A stretch of DNA of 64,000 nucleotides from assembly GCF_011299575.1 (NCBI RefSeq), contig NZ_CP049863.1:992001-1056000 (forward strand), given 5' to 3'. Positions 1-9,849 of the stretch are shown one piece after another; the stretch's first letter is position 1, and each line of letters begins with the position of its first letter. The translations under genes were made by a program, and so were the position numbers. The notes below the pieces were generated by a model. That model did no database searches, was not told the origin of the DNA, and saw only the letters and a list, made by a program, of their open reading frames with translations. Origin of the DNA: Leucobacter viscericola. GTDB taxonomy: Bacteria > Actinomycetota > Actinomycetes > Actinomycetales > Microbacteriaceae.

Positions 1-23
1 GCTTGGCTTGGCTTGGCTTGGCT
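1..23. repeat. GCTTG tandem repeat
   Basis: Four and a half head-to-tail copies of the pentamer GCTTG open the window, followed by looser TTTGG-type sequence to about base 50. It lies just past the 3' end of the DUF222/HNH gene. No function is evident. Confidence 0.8.
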
Positions 24-54
24 AGATTCGGTTTGGATAGTTTTGGCTTAGTTC

Positions 55-1478
55 TCAGAAGGGTTCGTCAATAGCCGGAACGGCTGCTGCAAACATGACG
101 CGGCTCGGAGGCGAACTCATTCGCACTCGCCCCGTCGGTGATATCCAGGTCAGCTCCCCCTCTTTTCGCTGGGTGACCTGCCACCCCGAGTTGTGTTTGA
201 GAATGTGATGACCGCGGCACAGGTGTGCGAGATTATCGGTTGCGGTTGGGCCACCGAGCGCGGCGTCAATGGTGTGATCGATGTCGCACCGGGATGCTGG
301 CACCTGGCAACCAGGGAATCGGCAGCGCTGATCCCGAACCCGAAGGAGCCTTCGCATCTGCCCGGAAGGGCGGTAGCGGTCCACGGACAAGATCTCGGTG
401 GCGTCTTGCCGCGCGGTGCCCTGCTGGGCAGTTTCCTGTTGCGCAGTTCCCTGCCGCACAGTCACAACATCCCAGAAATCCGCCGCGCCAAGCAGCCACC
501 GTGCCGAATCGGTGTCGATGGGACCATAACCGTCAAGCGCCGGTGGAAAGCCTCCGTGACTCGGCGACAGCTCGTCTCTGAGCACGGACTCATGCACCAC
601 AAGTTGCACCTGAGCCCGCACGTCCGCGGCTGCCGCGAACTCCTCGCTCGGAATCCCCCTAAGAATAAGGTCTGTCAGAATGTCAGCCCGAACTTCATCC
701 CGCGACCGCTGGGCCGGCTTCGCCTCAAACTTTGCCTCAACCTGCGTTTCTGGCGATGCGCCCGGGCCTTCAAGCGTGCGACTCATGCGCGTGAGCCGAT
801 CGTAAATCGCATACGCCTCGGACGCCGGAAGGTGCGCGATGAGGTCAGCCATCCCGTCGTCTTGTGGACACAAGCTCACGCGACGCCGTTTGCGCGCCTC
901 AGCGTGCCGCTCGTCAAGCGACACCTCAGTGAATTGCTCAGCTAGCCTGCGCGCGATCGGCTTCAGCCTGGAGGGAGTCTCTTCTACGGCGAAAGAAGAA
1001 CCGCTTGTTCGTAGCCGATGCGCCGAGCAACAGTGCTGGCATCGTCGCCCGACCCGATCACGTTTCCGGCGTCGAGAATCACCTCGGCGTGACGGTAAGA
1101 AATGTGAGCGTCCGCTAGCGTCTGACTCACCATCGGGTACGCACGGTGCAAAAGTTCGGCCTGGCTCAGCTGCCGGTCCACCGCTCGCTCTCCAACACCA
1201 AGCACCGTGGCGACCTCCGCCCGCACCGCGCGGTAGGCGAGTTCGCCGTTCTTGCCGGAGGGCGTATCCGTTCCCAAGCCGTCCCCCTCGGCAACGGCAA
1301 GTTGATACGCCTCGGAGAGGATCACGGCCCGCTCCGCCTCGAGCACACGCAACTTTTGTTCGGTCGTTTCGAGACGGCTCATCAGCACACCAAGCGCAAG
1401 AACGTAGGGACTCTGCGCGTCGAATACACGTCGCGCAGACCTCGCCGATCCCATAGCCTGACTCGTTTTGCTGGACAT
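55..1478 (-). pseudogene. DUF222/HNH endonuclease (13E12-type), frameshifted
   Basis: Two overlapping frames together make one DUF222/HNH protein of the kind found in many copies in Actinobacteria. The N-terminal part (ATG at 1478, 164 codons) is helical DUF222 sequence and stops at 984-986. The C-terminal part continues in the next frame from about base 1000 with VEETPSRLKPIARRLAEQ and ends at 55. It carries the HNH signature: CRFPGC, then DIDHT, then LCRGHH. Total length is 1424 bp, one base short of a multiple of three, so a single lost base near 990-1000 explains the break; the restored protein would be about 474 residues, normal for the family. A short Q/E/T-rich degenerate repeat (TAQQ-type) lies between the two domains. 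It is either a decaying copy or a sequencing error. The biological role of this family is unclear. Confidence 0.85.
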
Positions 1479-1619
1479 GCCTCAAGCATCCCAGGGACCA
1501 CTGACATTCACGGGTTTCGGATCCGACATGACCCCAAAACTGCACACCGCACCAAAACAGTGTTGCCAAATGGTGGGTTGAATGGAGTTCAACTAGCCAT
1601 TTGGCAACACTCGATTAGG

Positions 1620-1727
1620 GCTGGGGCCGGGGCCGGGTCGGCCGGCCCGGGCGGGAGCGGGCGGGAGCGGGCCCGGGTCGGCGGGGCCGGGCCGGGCCGG
1701 GCCGGGCGGGGCCGGGCCGGGGCCCTA
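1620..1727. repeat. GGGCC/GGCCGG low-complexity tract
   Basis: About 100 bases consist almost only of G and C in short GGGCCG-like repeats. They run directly into the 3' end of the interrupted hydroxylase gene at 1725. The tract could form strong secondary structure on either strand. It sits between two damaged genes, so it may also be a difficult region to assemble. Confidence 0.75.
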
Positions 1728-3605
1728 CCCCCGCACCCGCAGCACCCCGCGGAAGTGCTCGCTCAGCTCGACCCTGGCCGTCAGCGGCAAGATGCTCGCA
1801 ACGTAGTGATCCGGCCGCACGACCACAACAGCTCCCGAGCGACTCACCTCACGTTCATCGAAGACGTCGTTGCCCGGGATCGCCGCGAAGACCTTCTCGT
1901 AGCTCTTCATGCGGTACGGCCCGCGCCGAGGGAAAAACAGTGGCGGTACGGAAAGTAGATCAACGTCACGGTACCCCTGCTGGTACACAACCTTCACGTC
2001 GAACAATGCATCATCGTCGACATCATTAGGCGTGAACAACTGCAGCGGCGACTCCGGATCAGACAGCATCCACGAGGCCCAGGCCTCAAGCTGATCCCCG
2101 GAAGGATCCGCAAACGCTTACACACGATAGCGTCCGTCAGCCCGGTGCTGGTGCCCCAGCTGCATCGGCACGGCATCACTCACCCGCATCACCTCGTCCG
2201 ACTTGAAGCGCTTGCCCAGCGGAAACCCGGCGGCGAGCGCCTGCTGCGCAAAAGATGAGGTCAGAATCGAAGGCTGATACTGCGTCATAAATCCGGCGGG
2301 AAACTCCGCCGTCGCAATATAGAAGTCCTCAAGCTGCGAGGGTGAATCGAACTCCTCGGGCCGCTTCGCCATGAGGGTCGACCATTCCTTGTCAAAATCG
2401 ATCAAGTTCTTCGCAATCACCTGGCGCTCATCGGAATACGTCTCGAGCAGCTTCCAGTCGCTACGCCCCGACAGCACGTACCCCAGCTTCCAGGCCAGGT
2501 TCCAGCCGTCCTGCAGCGACACATTCATGCCCTGCCCGGCCTTCGCGCTATGGGTGTGGCAGGCATCCCCCGCCAAAAACACCCGCGGACTACGACGCCC
2601 ACCGGGGTGCGACTCAGCGTCGTCGAACCGGTCAGTGAGGCGGTGCGCGACCTCGTACACGCTGTTCCACGAGACGTGTCGCACATCGAGGCTATACGGG
2701 TGCAGAATCGAGGCTGCGTGCGCAATAACCTCTTCGATCGTGGTCTCCCGCACACTGCCGCCATCATCAGGATCGACCTCGCCGAGATCCACGTACATGC
2801 GCACCAGGTGGTTACCCTCGCGCGGGATCAGCAAGATGTTGCCGCCGTCCTCCGACTGAATCACACTCTTGCGGCGAATGTCAGGAAAATTCGTGTCGAC
2901 CAGAGCATCCATCACTCCCCAGGCGTGAAAGGCCTGATCCCCCTCGAGGTGCCCGCCGATCGAGGCCCGCACACGGCTACGCGCGCCATCGGCGCCCACA
3001 ACCGTCTTGGCGCGGATCGTGCGCACAGCACCCAAGCCGGAGTCATCAGACCGGCGCAGCTCCACAACAACGGGATACTCCCCCGATTCCTCAACGTGCA
3101 GGTCGACGAACTCATACCCGTAGTCGACCTTGCCGCGCGCGGGCGAGCGCTCGGCGAACTCCGCGAGGTAGTCGGCGACGCGGGTCTGGTTCACGATCAA
3201 CTGCGGAAACTCGCTGATCCCCACAAGCGTGTCGGGTGTCGTGGAGCTTCGCACGATGTTTTCGGGGCGATCAGGATCGGGCGTCCAGAACTCAGTGTCA
3301 GTGAGCTGGTAGGCCTCTTGAATCAACTGCTGGGCAAAGCCAAACGCCTGAAACGTCTCGACGCTGCGGGCCTGAATGCCGTCGGCCTGGCCAATCTCAA
3401 GGCGGCTGGCCCTCCGCTCGATGATGCGCGTCGTCACGCCCGGAAACTGCGCGAGCTGCGCGGCGGTCATGATGCCGGCCGGGCCGGATCCAACAATCAA
3501 CACGTCGACCTGATCCGGCAGGTCGAGGGGGCGATTCAGGCCGACACCGGCGGCGGGTTCGATACGGGGATCCGTCGTGACGTATCCGTGGTGGTGAAAT
3601 TCCAT
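1725..3605 (-). pseudogene. FAD-dependent aromatic hydroxylase (3-hydroxybenzoate 4-monooxygenase / phenol hydroxylase type), interrupted by one stop codon
   Basis: Flavoprotein monooxygenase that would hydroxylate a phenolic ring ortho to its OH group using NAD(P)H and O2. The N-terminal FAD fold has GSGPAG at residues 39-44, then VGADGARSR and the GDACHTHSAKAGQGMN motif typical of the PHBH/phenol-hydroxylase group. Codon 496 (2118-2120) is TAA where the frame otherwise runs on unchanged: 16 sense codons later it continues through the C-terminal thioredoxin-like dimerisation domain, including RPDHYVASILPL. A single substitution from a Tyr codon explains the break. The full length would be 626 residues, close to MobA. 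AAGGA precedes the ATG at 3605. It lies downstream of the SDR gene on the same strand. The truncated 495-residue product lacks only the third domain, so some activity is conceivable. Confidence 0.85.
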
Positions 3606-3655
3606 TGGGAGTTCCTTAACTTCGTCGTCAAGTAGGTGGGGGGAAAGAGGGGAAA

Positions 3656-4489
3656 CTACATGCCCGCGTGTTCAAACGCCACGGTCGGCAGGTCAACGAT
3701 GTGCGCTCCGCCGTCGGCGACAAGCACGGAGCCGTTCATGTAGGACGACTGCGGAGATCCAAGAAACCGCACGATCGAGGCGATCTCGGCTGGCTCACCT
3801 GGACGCCCCAGCGGCACGTCACGGGTCACGGCGGCGTACCCGGCTGCCCGATCCGCAATCTCGGGTGCGTGGCTCGCAAACTCGTCCATCTCGGCATCGG
3901 CCATCGGTGTGCGCACCCAGCCGGGGCAGACGGCGTTCACCCGCACTCCGTGCCGACCGTAGTCGCGCGCCAGCGAGCGGGTCAGACCGATCAGCGCGTG
4001 TTTGCCGACGGTGTACCCGGCCACGGATGGCCCAGCAAAGAGACCAGCGAGCGATGACACGATCACGATCTCGCCCCCGCCGACTCCCCCGTCGGCGTCG
4101 CTCAACAGAGCAGGTAACGACTCGCGCGCCATCACAAACGCCGTCGACAGGTTCACCTTGATAGCGGCATCCCAGTCGTCGTCGCTCGTGTCGCCGACGG
4201 CCGCAAACCCGTGGCCACCCGCGTTCGCGACCAGCACGTCAATCGTGCCGAAGCGCTCAACGATTTCGGCCACCGCGGCACGCGCGGACTCGCCGTTCGA
4301 GGCGTCCGCAACAACAGCGGTTGCCCCGATCCGCGATGCGACTTCTTCCAGCGGCTCACGTCTGCGGCCCACCACCACAACCGTTGCCCCTTCGCTCGCG
4401 TAGCGCTCTGCTACTGCGGCTCCAATACCGGTTCCCCCACCGGTAATCACCACGACTCGCCCCTGAACGTCGCTGTTCTGAGTACCCAT
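3656..4489 (-). CDS. SDR family NAD(P)-dependent oxidoreductase
   Basis: Short-chain dehydrogenase/reductase of 277 residues, the usual length for a classical SDR. The nucleotide-binding motif TGGGTGIG is near residue 17, the ANAGG motif follows, and the catalytic Ser and YTVGK lie around residues 140-160. The C-terminal PGWVRTPM and the final VLVADGGAHI are typical. I chose the ATG at 4489 rather than the one six bases upstream (4495), because AAGG abuts the upstream ATG but is correctly spaced from this one. It is the first gene of a leftward unit with the broken hydroxylase and diverges from the amidohydrolase at 4728. The substrate is unknown; dehydrogenation of an aromatic or alicyclic alcohol would fit the context. 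Confidence 0.85.
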   Translation of the reverse strand: MGTQNSDVQGRVVVITGGGTGIGAAVAERYASEGATVVVVGRRREPLEEVASRIGATAVVADASNGESARAAVAEIVERFGTIDVLVANAGGHGFAAVGDTSDDDWDAAIKVNLSTAFVMARESLPALLSDADGGVGGGEIVIVSSLAGLFAGPSVAGYTVGKHALIGLTRSLARDYGRHGVRVNAVCPGWVRTPMADAEMDEFASHAPEIADRAAGYAAVTRDVPLGRPGEPAEIASIVRFLGSPQSSYMNGSVLVADGGAHIVDLPTVAFEHAGM

Positions 4490-4727
4490 GTGCATCCTTG
4501 CTCTTTGGTTTTGTGGATACGCGGCCGGTAAGGCCCCGTCCCCTCATCTTCGCGCGATCCCACCGCAACGGCGAGCAGCCGAGCGCTCACGGCGAAGCGT
4601 CTTTCGCCCAGAATCAACGCGGAGCATCAAGCGCGCAGCACCCACACACAACACCCGGGCTGAGGCCCCTGGAATACTGAGGATCAACCGTTCCGCAGAC
4701 AACTTCCCATTTTGAACGGAGTCAACG

Positions 4728-6368
4728 ATGACCCAGACCCCAGCAGACCTCATCTTTACCAACGCCCGCGTCTACACCGCCGACGCGACGCAGCCCTGGG
4801 CGGAGGCAATCGCGCTCAAAGATGGTCGCCTAACCGCCGTCGGCAGTGCCACCGAGGTCGCCGGGCTCGCTGGCGCCAACACCGAGATCCGCGATCTCAA
4901 CGGCGCCTTCCTCATGCCCGGCCTCATCGACGTGCACAACCACCACTTTCTCGCGGGCAAGGAGGAGCTGTACGAACTGCATGTGCCAGCTGGTGCGTAC
5001 CTCGACGGCATTCTCAGTGCGGTTCAGGATCACGCGGCGTCTCTGCCAGCAGACGCCTGGGTTGTGGGAGGTCCGTGGGCGAGCGATCGCATCGGCGAGA
5101 TCAACTCAGTTGAAGCGCTCAAGCAACTCGATGAAGCAGCTGGCGGCCGCCCGGTCATGCTCTCCGACGATTCGCACCACAACCGCTGGGTCAACTCGCG
5201 CGCCATGGAAATCGCGGGTGTCGAGGCCGGGCAACACGGGGTTGTACTTGACGAAAACGGCCACGCGACGGGTGTGCTGCTCGAAGCAGCGGGACTGCCG
5301 GTGGCGAAAGCGCAACAGGCCGCCGGAGCGCTCACCCCCGAGCAGGAGCGGCGATCCGCCCAGCGCGGCATCGAGATCCTCAATTCGTTTGGGGTCACGG
5401 CGTTTCAAGATGCCGGAGTCTCCACCCATATTCTTGAGGCGCTGCGCTCGCTCGACGCGGCGGGCGAGATGAACTCCTGGGTGGTCAGTTCGCTGCTGAT
5501 TAACGACGAGATCTTTGGGTTTGAGGCCATCGGCGACGACCTCGTCTTCGACGGCGAGCGCTTTCGCACCGAGCACCACCGCCCCGACTTTGTGAAGATC
5601 TTTCTCGACGGGGTGCCCCCAACCCGCACGGGTGCGTTCATCGAGCCGTATCTGTCCGACGACGTGCACGGCGCCCACTTTCACGGTGACACGCTGCTCG
5701 ACCCGGCCGAACTCACCGACTGGCTGCGCCGCGTCGCGGACGCCGGGCTATCCGCGAAGGTGCACTGCACCGGTGATGCCTCGGTGCACACCGTGCTCAA
5801 CGCCGTCGAGACGCTGCGAAACGAGGGCTACACCGAACCGCGCTACCAGGTGGCCCACGGCCAGTTTGTGCACCCCGACGACATCGCGCGCTTCGGTCCG
5901 CTCGGGGTCTCCGCCGACATCTCGCCATTCATCTGGGTGCCGGGCCCAATCGTTGAGGCGATTCGCCAGGTACTGCCGCGCGAGCGCGCCGACCAGATGC
6001 AGCCGAACCGCGCGCTGATCGAAGCGGGAGCGGTCGTGGCCGGCGGTTCCGACTGGCCGGTGTCGCCTTCCCCTAACGCGTGGGAGGGCATCCACGGCCT
6101 CGTGACCCGCGAGGATCCCAGCGGCGCCTACCCCGGCACCCTGTGGCCTGAGCAGGCGATCACACTCGACGAGGCCATCGCGGCCTTCACCATCAACGGC
6201 GCCGAGGCGATGGGGCTTGCCGACGAGACCGGCTCTCTTGAAGTCGGCAAATCCGCTGACTTCGTGCTGCTGGATCGCGATCCTTTCGAGCACCCCGAAA
6301 CTGAACTCGTGCAGACGACGGTCACCGAGACCTGGTTCGCGGGCCGCCGAGTGTTCTCGCGCGACTAG
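4728..6368 (+). CDS. Amidohydrolase, YtcJ/AepA-like (amidohydrolase 3)
   Basis: Metal-dependent hydrolase of 546 residues. The small N-terminal beta domain leads into the TIM barrel with the metal-binding H-N-H at residues 70-72 (LIDVHNHH). A possible bridging Lys lies in DFVKIFLDG, metal-site His residues in KVHCTGDASVHT, and the catalytic Asp in GGSDWPVSP. Members of this family hydrolyse C-N bonds of formamides and cyclic amides, but specificity cannot be read from sequence. ACGGAG precedes the ATG. It is followed 38 bp later by an EthD-domain gene, probably in one transcript. A second amidohydrolase of the same type lies at 19580. Confidence 0.85.
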   Translation: MTQTPADLIFTNARVYTADATQPWAEAIALKDGRLTAVGSATEVAGLAGANTEIRDLNGAFLMPGLIDVHNHHFLAGKEELYELHVPAGAYLDGILSAVQDHAASLPADAWVVGGPWASDRIGEINSVEALKQLDEAAGGRPVMLSDDSHHNRWVNSRAMEIAGVEAGQHGVVLDENGHATGVLLEAAGLPVAKAQQAAGALTPEQERRSAQRGIEILNSFGVTAFQDAGVSTHILEALRSLDAAGEMNSWVVSSLLINDEIFGFEAIGDDLVFDGERFRTEHHRPDFVKIFLDGVPPTRTGAFIEPYLSDDVHGAHFHGDTLLDPAELTDWLRRVADAGLSAKVHCTGDASVHTVLNAVETLRNEGYTEPRYQVAHGQFVHPDDIARFGPLGVSADISPFIWVPGPIVEAIRQVLPRERADQMQPNRALIEAGAVVAGGSDWPVSPSPNAWEGIHGLVTREDPSGAYPGTLWPEQAITLDEAIAAFTINGAEAMGLADETGSLEVGKSADFVLLDRDPFEHPETELVQTTVTETWFAGRRVFSRD

Positions 6369-6406
6369 CCCCGCGATCCCACCCCGCCACAAAAGGAGCA
6401 GTCAAC

Positions 6407-6718
6407 ATGCACAAACTCATCGTGCTCTACCCCGAGCCCACCGACCGCGCCGCCTTCGAGGCCTACTACCGTGAGGTACACCTACCGCTGTGCGCCAAAC
6501 TGCCGGGTGTGCAGAGCATCAGCTATTCGCTCGGGATCACCCCGCCCGGCAAGGGCCCCTACTTCGGAGTGTTCGAGGCCAGCTTTGCCGACGGGGCCGC
6601 TCTGGGCGCGGCCATGTCATCGCCCGAGGGCCGGGCCGTCGAGGCCGACGTGGCGAACTACGCGACCGGTGGGGCGACGGTGATCACCTACCCCGCGACG
6701 GCGTTTCCTGTCGGGTAG
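6407..6718 (+). CDS. EthD domain protein
   Basis: Small 103-residue protein with an EthD (dimeric alpha-beta barrel) fold: the start HKLIVLYPEPTD, the central YYREVHLPL and the SISYSLG strand are typical. EthD proteins accompany oxidative degradation genes and some act as small lyases or dehydratases; the role here is unproven. AAAGGAG precedes the ATG at good spacing. It is the distal gene of the amidohydrolase unit and is convergent with the sulfatase gene, 26 bp away. Confidence 0.8.
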   Translation: MHKLIVLYPEPTDRAAFEAYYREVHLPLCAKLPGVQSISYSLGITPPGKGPYFGVFEASFADGAALGAAMSSPEGRAVEADVANYATGGATVITYPATAFPVG

Positions 6719-6744
6719 GCAAAGTCGCCCGAGTAGCCCAGTCC

Positions 6745-9054
6745 TTAGTCCGCAATCTCCGCAACAGCCTCGCCAATGCTGCGCAGCACGGTTGTATCGT
6801 GCCGCGACCGCGCACCCGGCACCACGCAGATCCGCTCGATCTCGGCACCCGTCAGCCGGTACGAGCGGTGCCGCTGGTGCAGCTCCCAGTCGACGGGACC
6901 ACCGTAGTCGTAGCCGACGCTGATGCCGGTAAACGGTGCCATGCCGAGCAGCATGGGCACACGCTCAATGACCGCGTCGGGCACACCATCGACCTCAAGA
7001 CTGAGCCGCCATCGCAGCTCGGGGAGCTCGTCGACCCGCAGCGTAATCTCGTGCGCTCCTGATCCGAGCGCGGCACCGCGAGCGCGGTGCATGTCACCGT
7101 AGGCGTTGTAGCTCAGCAGCAGGCTGCCGCCGTCGAGTGCGAGCAGATACCCACCGCCCTGATCGCCGTGGGCAAGCAGCACCCCCGCCCCGCCGTCACG
7201 CACAGTTAGATCAATCTCCACCCGAAACGACCGCAGCACGGTCAGCTGCGCCGAACGGAAGCGCTCAAGCGGCGGTCGGAATGGCACGAGCGTCACCGGT
7301 TCCGCAAACGCCGCCTCGCTCGCAGGGCGGGTGGTGTGCAGCGAGCCGTCATCATCCAGCGGAAAGACCGCGTTGTGCCAGGCCTCCTCGCGCCATCTCT
7401 CGGCAAGCTCGAGTGTGCGCACGGGGTAGGTCTCCGCGAGATCCTGCGTCTCGGTCGGGTCGGTCGCAAGGTTGTAGAGCTCCCAGCTGCCACCAGCACC
7501 GCCCTCGGCACGGGTTGGCGGCACCGGAGACACAGCCTTCCAGTCCCCGTCGACCAGCGCACGGCGACCCACACACTCGAAGTACTGGGTCTCGCGCCCC
7601 TCGGCCGAGGGGTTCTCCAGGACATCCACCACGCTGCGTCCGTCAGGATCCTGCGCGGGCACTCCATCGCGCCGCGTCAGCGGAGCAACACCGGCGAGCT
7701 CAAGAATGGTCGGTGCGAGGTCTGAGACAAACACAAACTGATCGCGCAGCCCGCGCGCCCGTGCCGGGGCAGACGGCCACGACACAATGAGCGGAGCGTG
7801 GACCCCGCCCTCGTAGGTCGAGGATTTGAAGGAGCGGAAGGGTGTGTTCGAAACGCGCGCCCAACCAACGGGGTACTGGCTGAAGAGCTGCGGACCGCCA
7901 ATGAGCTCGGGATCGCGCGGCACGTCTCGCACCCAATCATTTGGTAGGTGGGTGCTCACACCAAACTGCGCAAAGTAACTGCGGGTGCCGCTCGACCCGC
8001 CCTCGGCGGTACCACCGTTGTCGCTTGTCAGCACGATGATGGTGTTGTCGAGTTCACCGAGTTGCTCCAGCTGGGCCATGAGCCGACCGAGGCTCTGATC
8101 GACCTCATCGACGGCGGCCGCGTAGACCTCCATGTGCCGAGCGAAGAGTTCCCGCTCTGCGGCCTCGAGGCTGTCCCACTCCGGGATCCGATCGCAGTCT
8201 GAAAGTGCCTCACTCGGCAGGGAGGCATGCTGCGGCACGATACCAAGCTCGCGCTGCCGTGCGAAGCGGGCCTCACGCAGAGCATTCCACCCGGCCTCGT
8301 AGCGTCCGCGGTGCCTGTCAATATCAACACGCTTCGCCTGAATCGGCCCGTGTACCGAGGTGTGCGCGAAGTAGAGAAAGAACGGCTTGCGAGTATCGTT
8401 CACCCGCAGCTCGTCAATCATGCCGAGCGACTCCTCGACCAGCTGGTCGGTAAGAAAGTAGTCCTCGGCAAACTCCTGCACGTCGACCACCGAGTTGTCT
8501 CGCACGAGGCGGTGCGGGTGGTGCAGCGAGGTGAAGCCGTCCATGCTGCCGAAGTAGCGGTCGAAGCCACGTTGCAGCGGCCACGACGAGCGATCCGCGG
8601 CGTCGTGCAGTCGCGATTCAAGCGTCAGGTGCCACTTGCCAACCATAAACGTGGCGTAGCCGCCCGCTCGCAGCGACTCCGCGAGGGTCGGGGCGTCGGC
8701 GGGCAGCTCGCACGTGAATCCCGGGTAACCCGGATCCGTGTGGGCGACGTATCCGAAGCCCGCGCGGTGCGGATTCAGCCCGGTGAGCAGAGCCGCTCGC
8801 GCGGGCGAGCACATGGGCGCCGTTCGGTAGTTGGTGAACACCCAGCCGTCGTCGGCAATACGGTCGACGTTTGGGGTGGGAATCTCGCTGCCAAACGGCC
8901 CCAGGTCGCTGAAGCCGAGATCGTCAACCAGCATCACGATGACGTTGGGAGCCCCCGGGGCGGCCTGCGCGCGAGCTGGCCACCAGGGTGTCGACTCCGA
9001 CACAAACTCGGCCGCGCGCCCCCCAAACGACTCGTAGCCGCGCCGCGCTTCCAC
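6745..9054 (-). CDS. Type I sulfatase (arylsulfatase family), cytoplasmic
   Basis: Sulfate-ester hydrolase of 769 residues. The formylglycine site CSPAR starts at Cys82 (APMCSPARAALLTG), and the metal-binding DD of NVIVMLVDDLGFSD is at 44-45. TSDNGG is found near the middle. The last 150 or so residues form an extra beta-rich domain common in arylsulfatases. No signal peptide or membrane segment is visible, so it should act in the cytoplasm on imported substrate. The GTG start directly follows the stop codon of the upstream ATPase gene, so it is translationally coupled to the ABC importer operon. Sulfatase maturation needs a formylglycine-generating enzyme, not seen in this window. The substrate is unknown; an aryl sulfate suits the aromatic context. 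Confidence 0.88.
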   Translation of the reverse strand: MEARRGYESFGGRAAEFVSESTPWWPARAQAAPGAPNVIVMLVDDLGFSDLGPFGSEIPTPNVDRIADDGWVFTNYRTAPMCSPARAALLTGLNPHRAGFGYVAHTDPGYPGFTCELPADAPTLAESLRAGGYATFMVGKWHLTLESRLHDAADRSSWPLQRGFDRYFGSMDGFTSLHHPHRLVRDNSVVDVQEFAEDYFLTDQLVEESLGMIDELRVNDTRKPFFLYFAHTSVHGPIQAKRVDIDRHRGRYEAGWNALREARFARQRELGIVPQHASLPSEALSDCDRIPEWDSLEAAERELFARHMEVYAAAVDEVDQSLGRLMAQLEQLGELDNTIIVLTSDNGGTAEGGSSGTRSYFAQFGVSTHLPNDWVRDVPRDPELIGGPQLFSQYPVGWARVSNTPFRSFKSSTYEGGVHAPLIVSWPSAPARARGLRDQFVFVSDLAPTILELAGVAPLTRRDGVPAQDPDGRSVVDVLENPSAEGRETQYFECVGRRALVDGDWKAVSPVPPTRAEGGAGGSWELYNLATDPTETQDLAETYPVRTLELAERWREEAWHNAVFPLDDDGSLHTTRPASEAAFAEPVTLVPFRPPLERFRSAQLTVLRSFRVEIDLTVRDGGAGVLLAHGDQGGGYLLALDGGSLLLSYNAYGDMHRARGAALGSGAHEITLRVDELPELRWRLSLEVDGVPDAVIERVPMLLGMAPFTGISVGYDYGGPVDWELHQRHRSYRLTGAEIERICVVPGARSRHDTTVLRSIGEAVAEIAD

Positions 9055-9849
9055 CTAGCCCGCCTTCCGAATGAGCTCGAACACGGCGGTGCGTAGCTCG
9101 GCAAACTCGGGCCGCGAGCGGGTCACAATCTGATCCCGCGGTTCACCAAAATCGATGTCGATAATCTCGGTGACACGAGCCGGCCGCTCCCCCAGCACCA
9201 CAACACGATCCGAGAGGTAGACGGCCTCATCGATATCGTGGGTCACGATGACAATCGTCATGCCGAACTCTTCGCGAATTTTGAGGCACAGATCCTCAAG
9301 CTCGAACCTTGTCTGCGCGTCGACCGAAGCGAAGGGCTCGTCCATAATCAGCACCTCCGGCCGATACGCGATGGCGCGGGCGATCGCCACACGCTGTTGC
9401 ATGCCGCCGGAGAGTTGCCACGGGTACTTCGCTTCAGCCCCAGCGAGTCCGACCGCTTCGAGGGCCGCGGTGATCCTCGCCTCGCGTTCCGCCGCGGGCA
9501 GCCGCAGGTGCTTCAGCGGCAGCCGCACGTTTTTCTCCACGGTCAGCCAGGGCATCAGTGAGCGGGTGTACTCCTGGAACACCAGCGCCATTTCTTCGGG
9601 CGGGCCGTCGATCTGCTTGCCGTCGATGCGGGCCGATCCTGAAGTGATCGATTGCAGTCCGGTCAGACACTTCAGCAGCGTCGTTTTGCCGATGCCGGAG
9701 GGGCCCACAATGCAGGCGATCTCCGCCGTGCGCACGTCAAAGGTGAGATCGGCGATGACCTCAACCGGCCCCTTTTTGGTGTCGTAGGTCTTTGCGAGCC
9801 CCGCGACGCTCAACCTCACGGGGGCGTCTGCGAACGAGGATGCGTTCAT
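9055..9849 (-). CDS. ABC transporter ATP-binding protein, NitT/TauT type
   Basis: ATPase of 264 residues from the nitrate/sulfonate/taurine importer family (SsuB/TauB/NrtD-like). Walker A is GPSGIGKTT, the signature is LSGGMQQR, Walker B is VLIMDEPF, followed by the D-loop SVDAQTR and the switch His in VTHDIDEA. The frame stays open further upstream, but the ATG at 9849 has GGAG at proper spacing and overlaps the permease stop (ATGA), so it is the start. It would energise the two permeases encoded just upstream. Confidence 0.9.
   Translation of the reverse strand: MNASSFADAPVRLSVAGLAKTYDTKKGPVEVIADLTFDVRTAEIACIVGPSGIGKTTLLKCLTGLQSITSGSARIDGKQIDGPPEEMALVFQEYTRSLMPWLTVEKNVRLPLKHLRLPAAEREARITAALEAVGLAGAEAKYPWQLSGGMQQRVAIARAIAYRPEVLIMDEPFASVDAQTRFELEDLCLKIREEFGMTIVIVTHDIDEAVYLSDRVVVLGERPARVTEIIDIDFGEPRDQIVTRSRPEFAELRTAVFELIRKAG

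Noticed and set aside
193..945. Long open frame on the plus strand opposite the DUF222/HNH gene
   Set aside because: It is a shadow of a high-GC coding strand, has no family features, and the minus strand shows a clear HNH motif.
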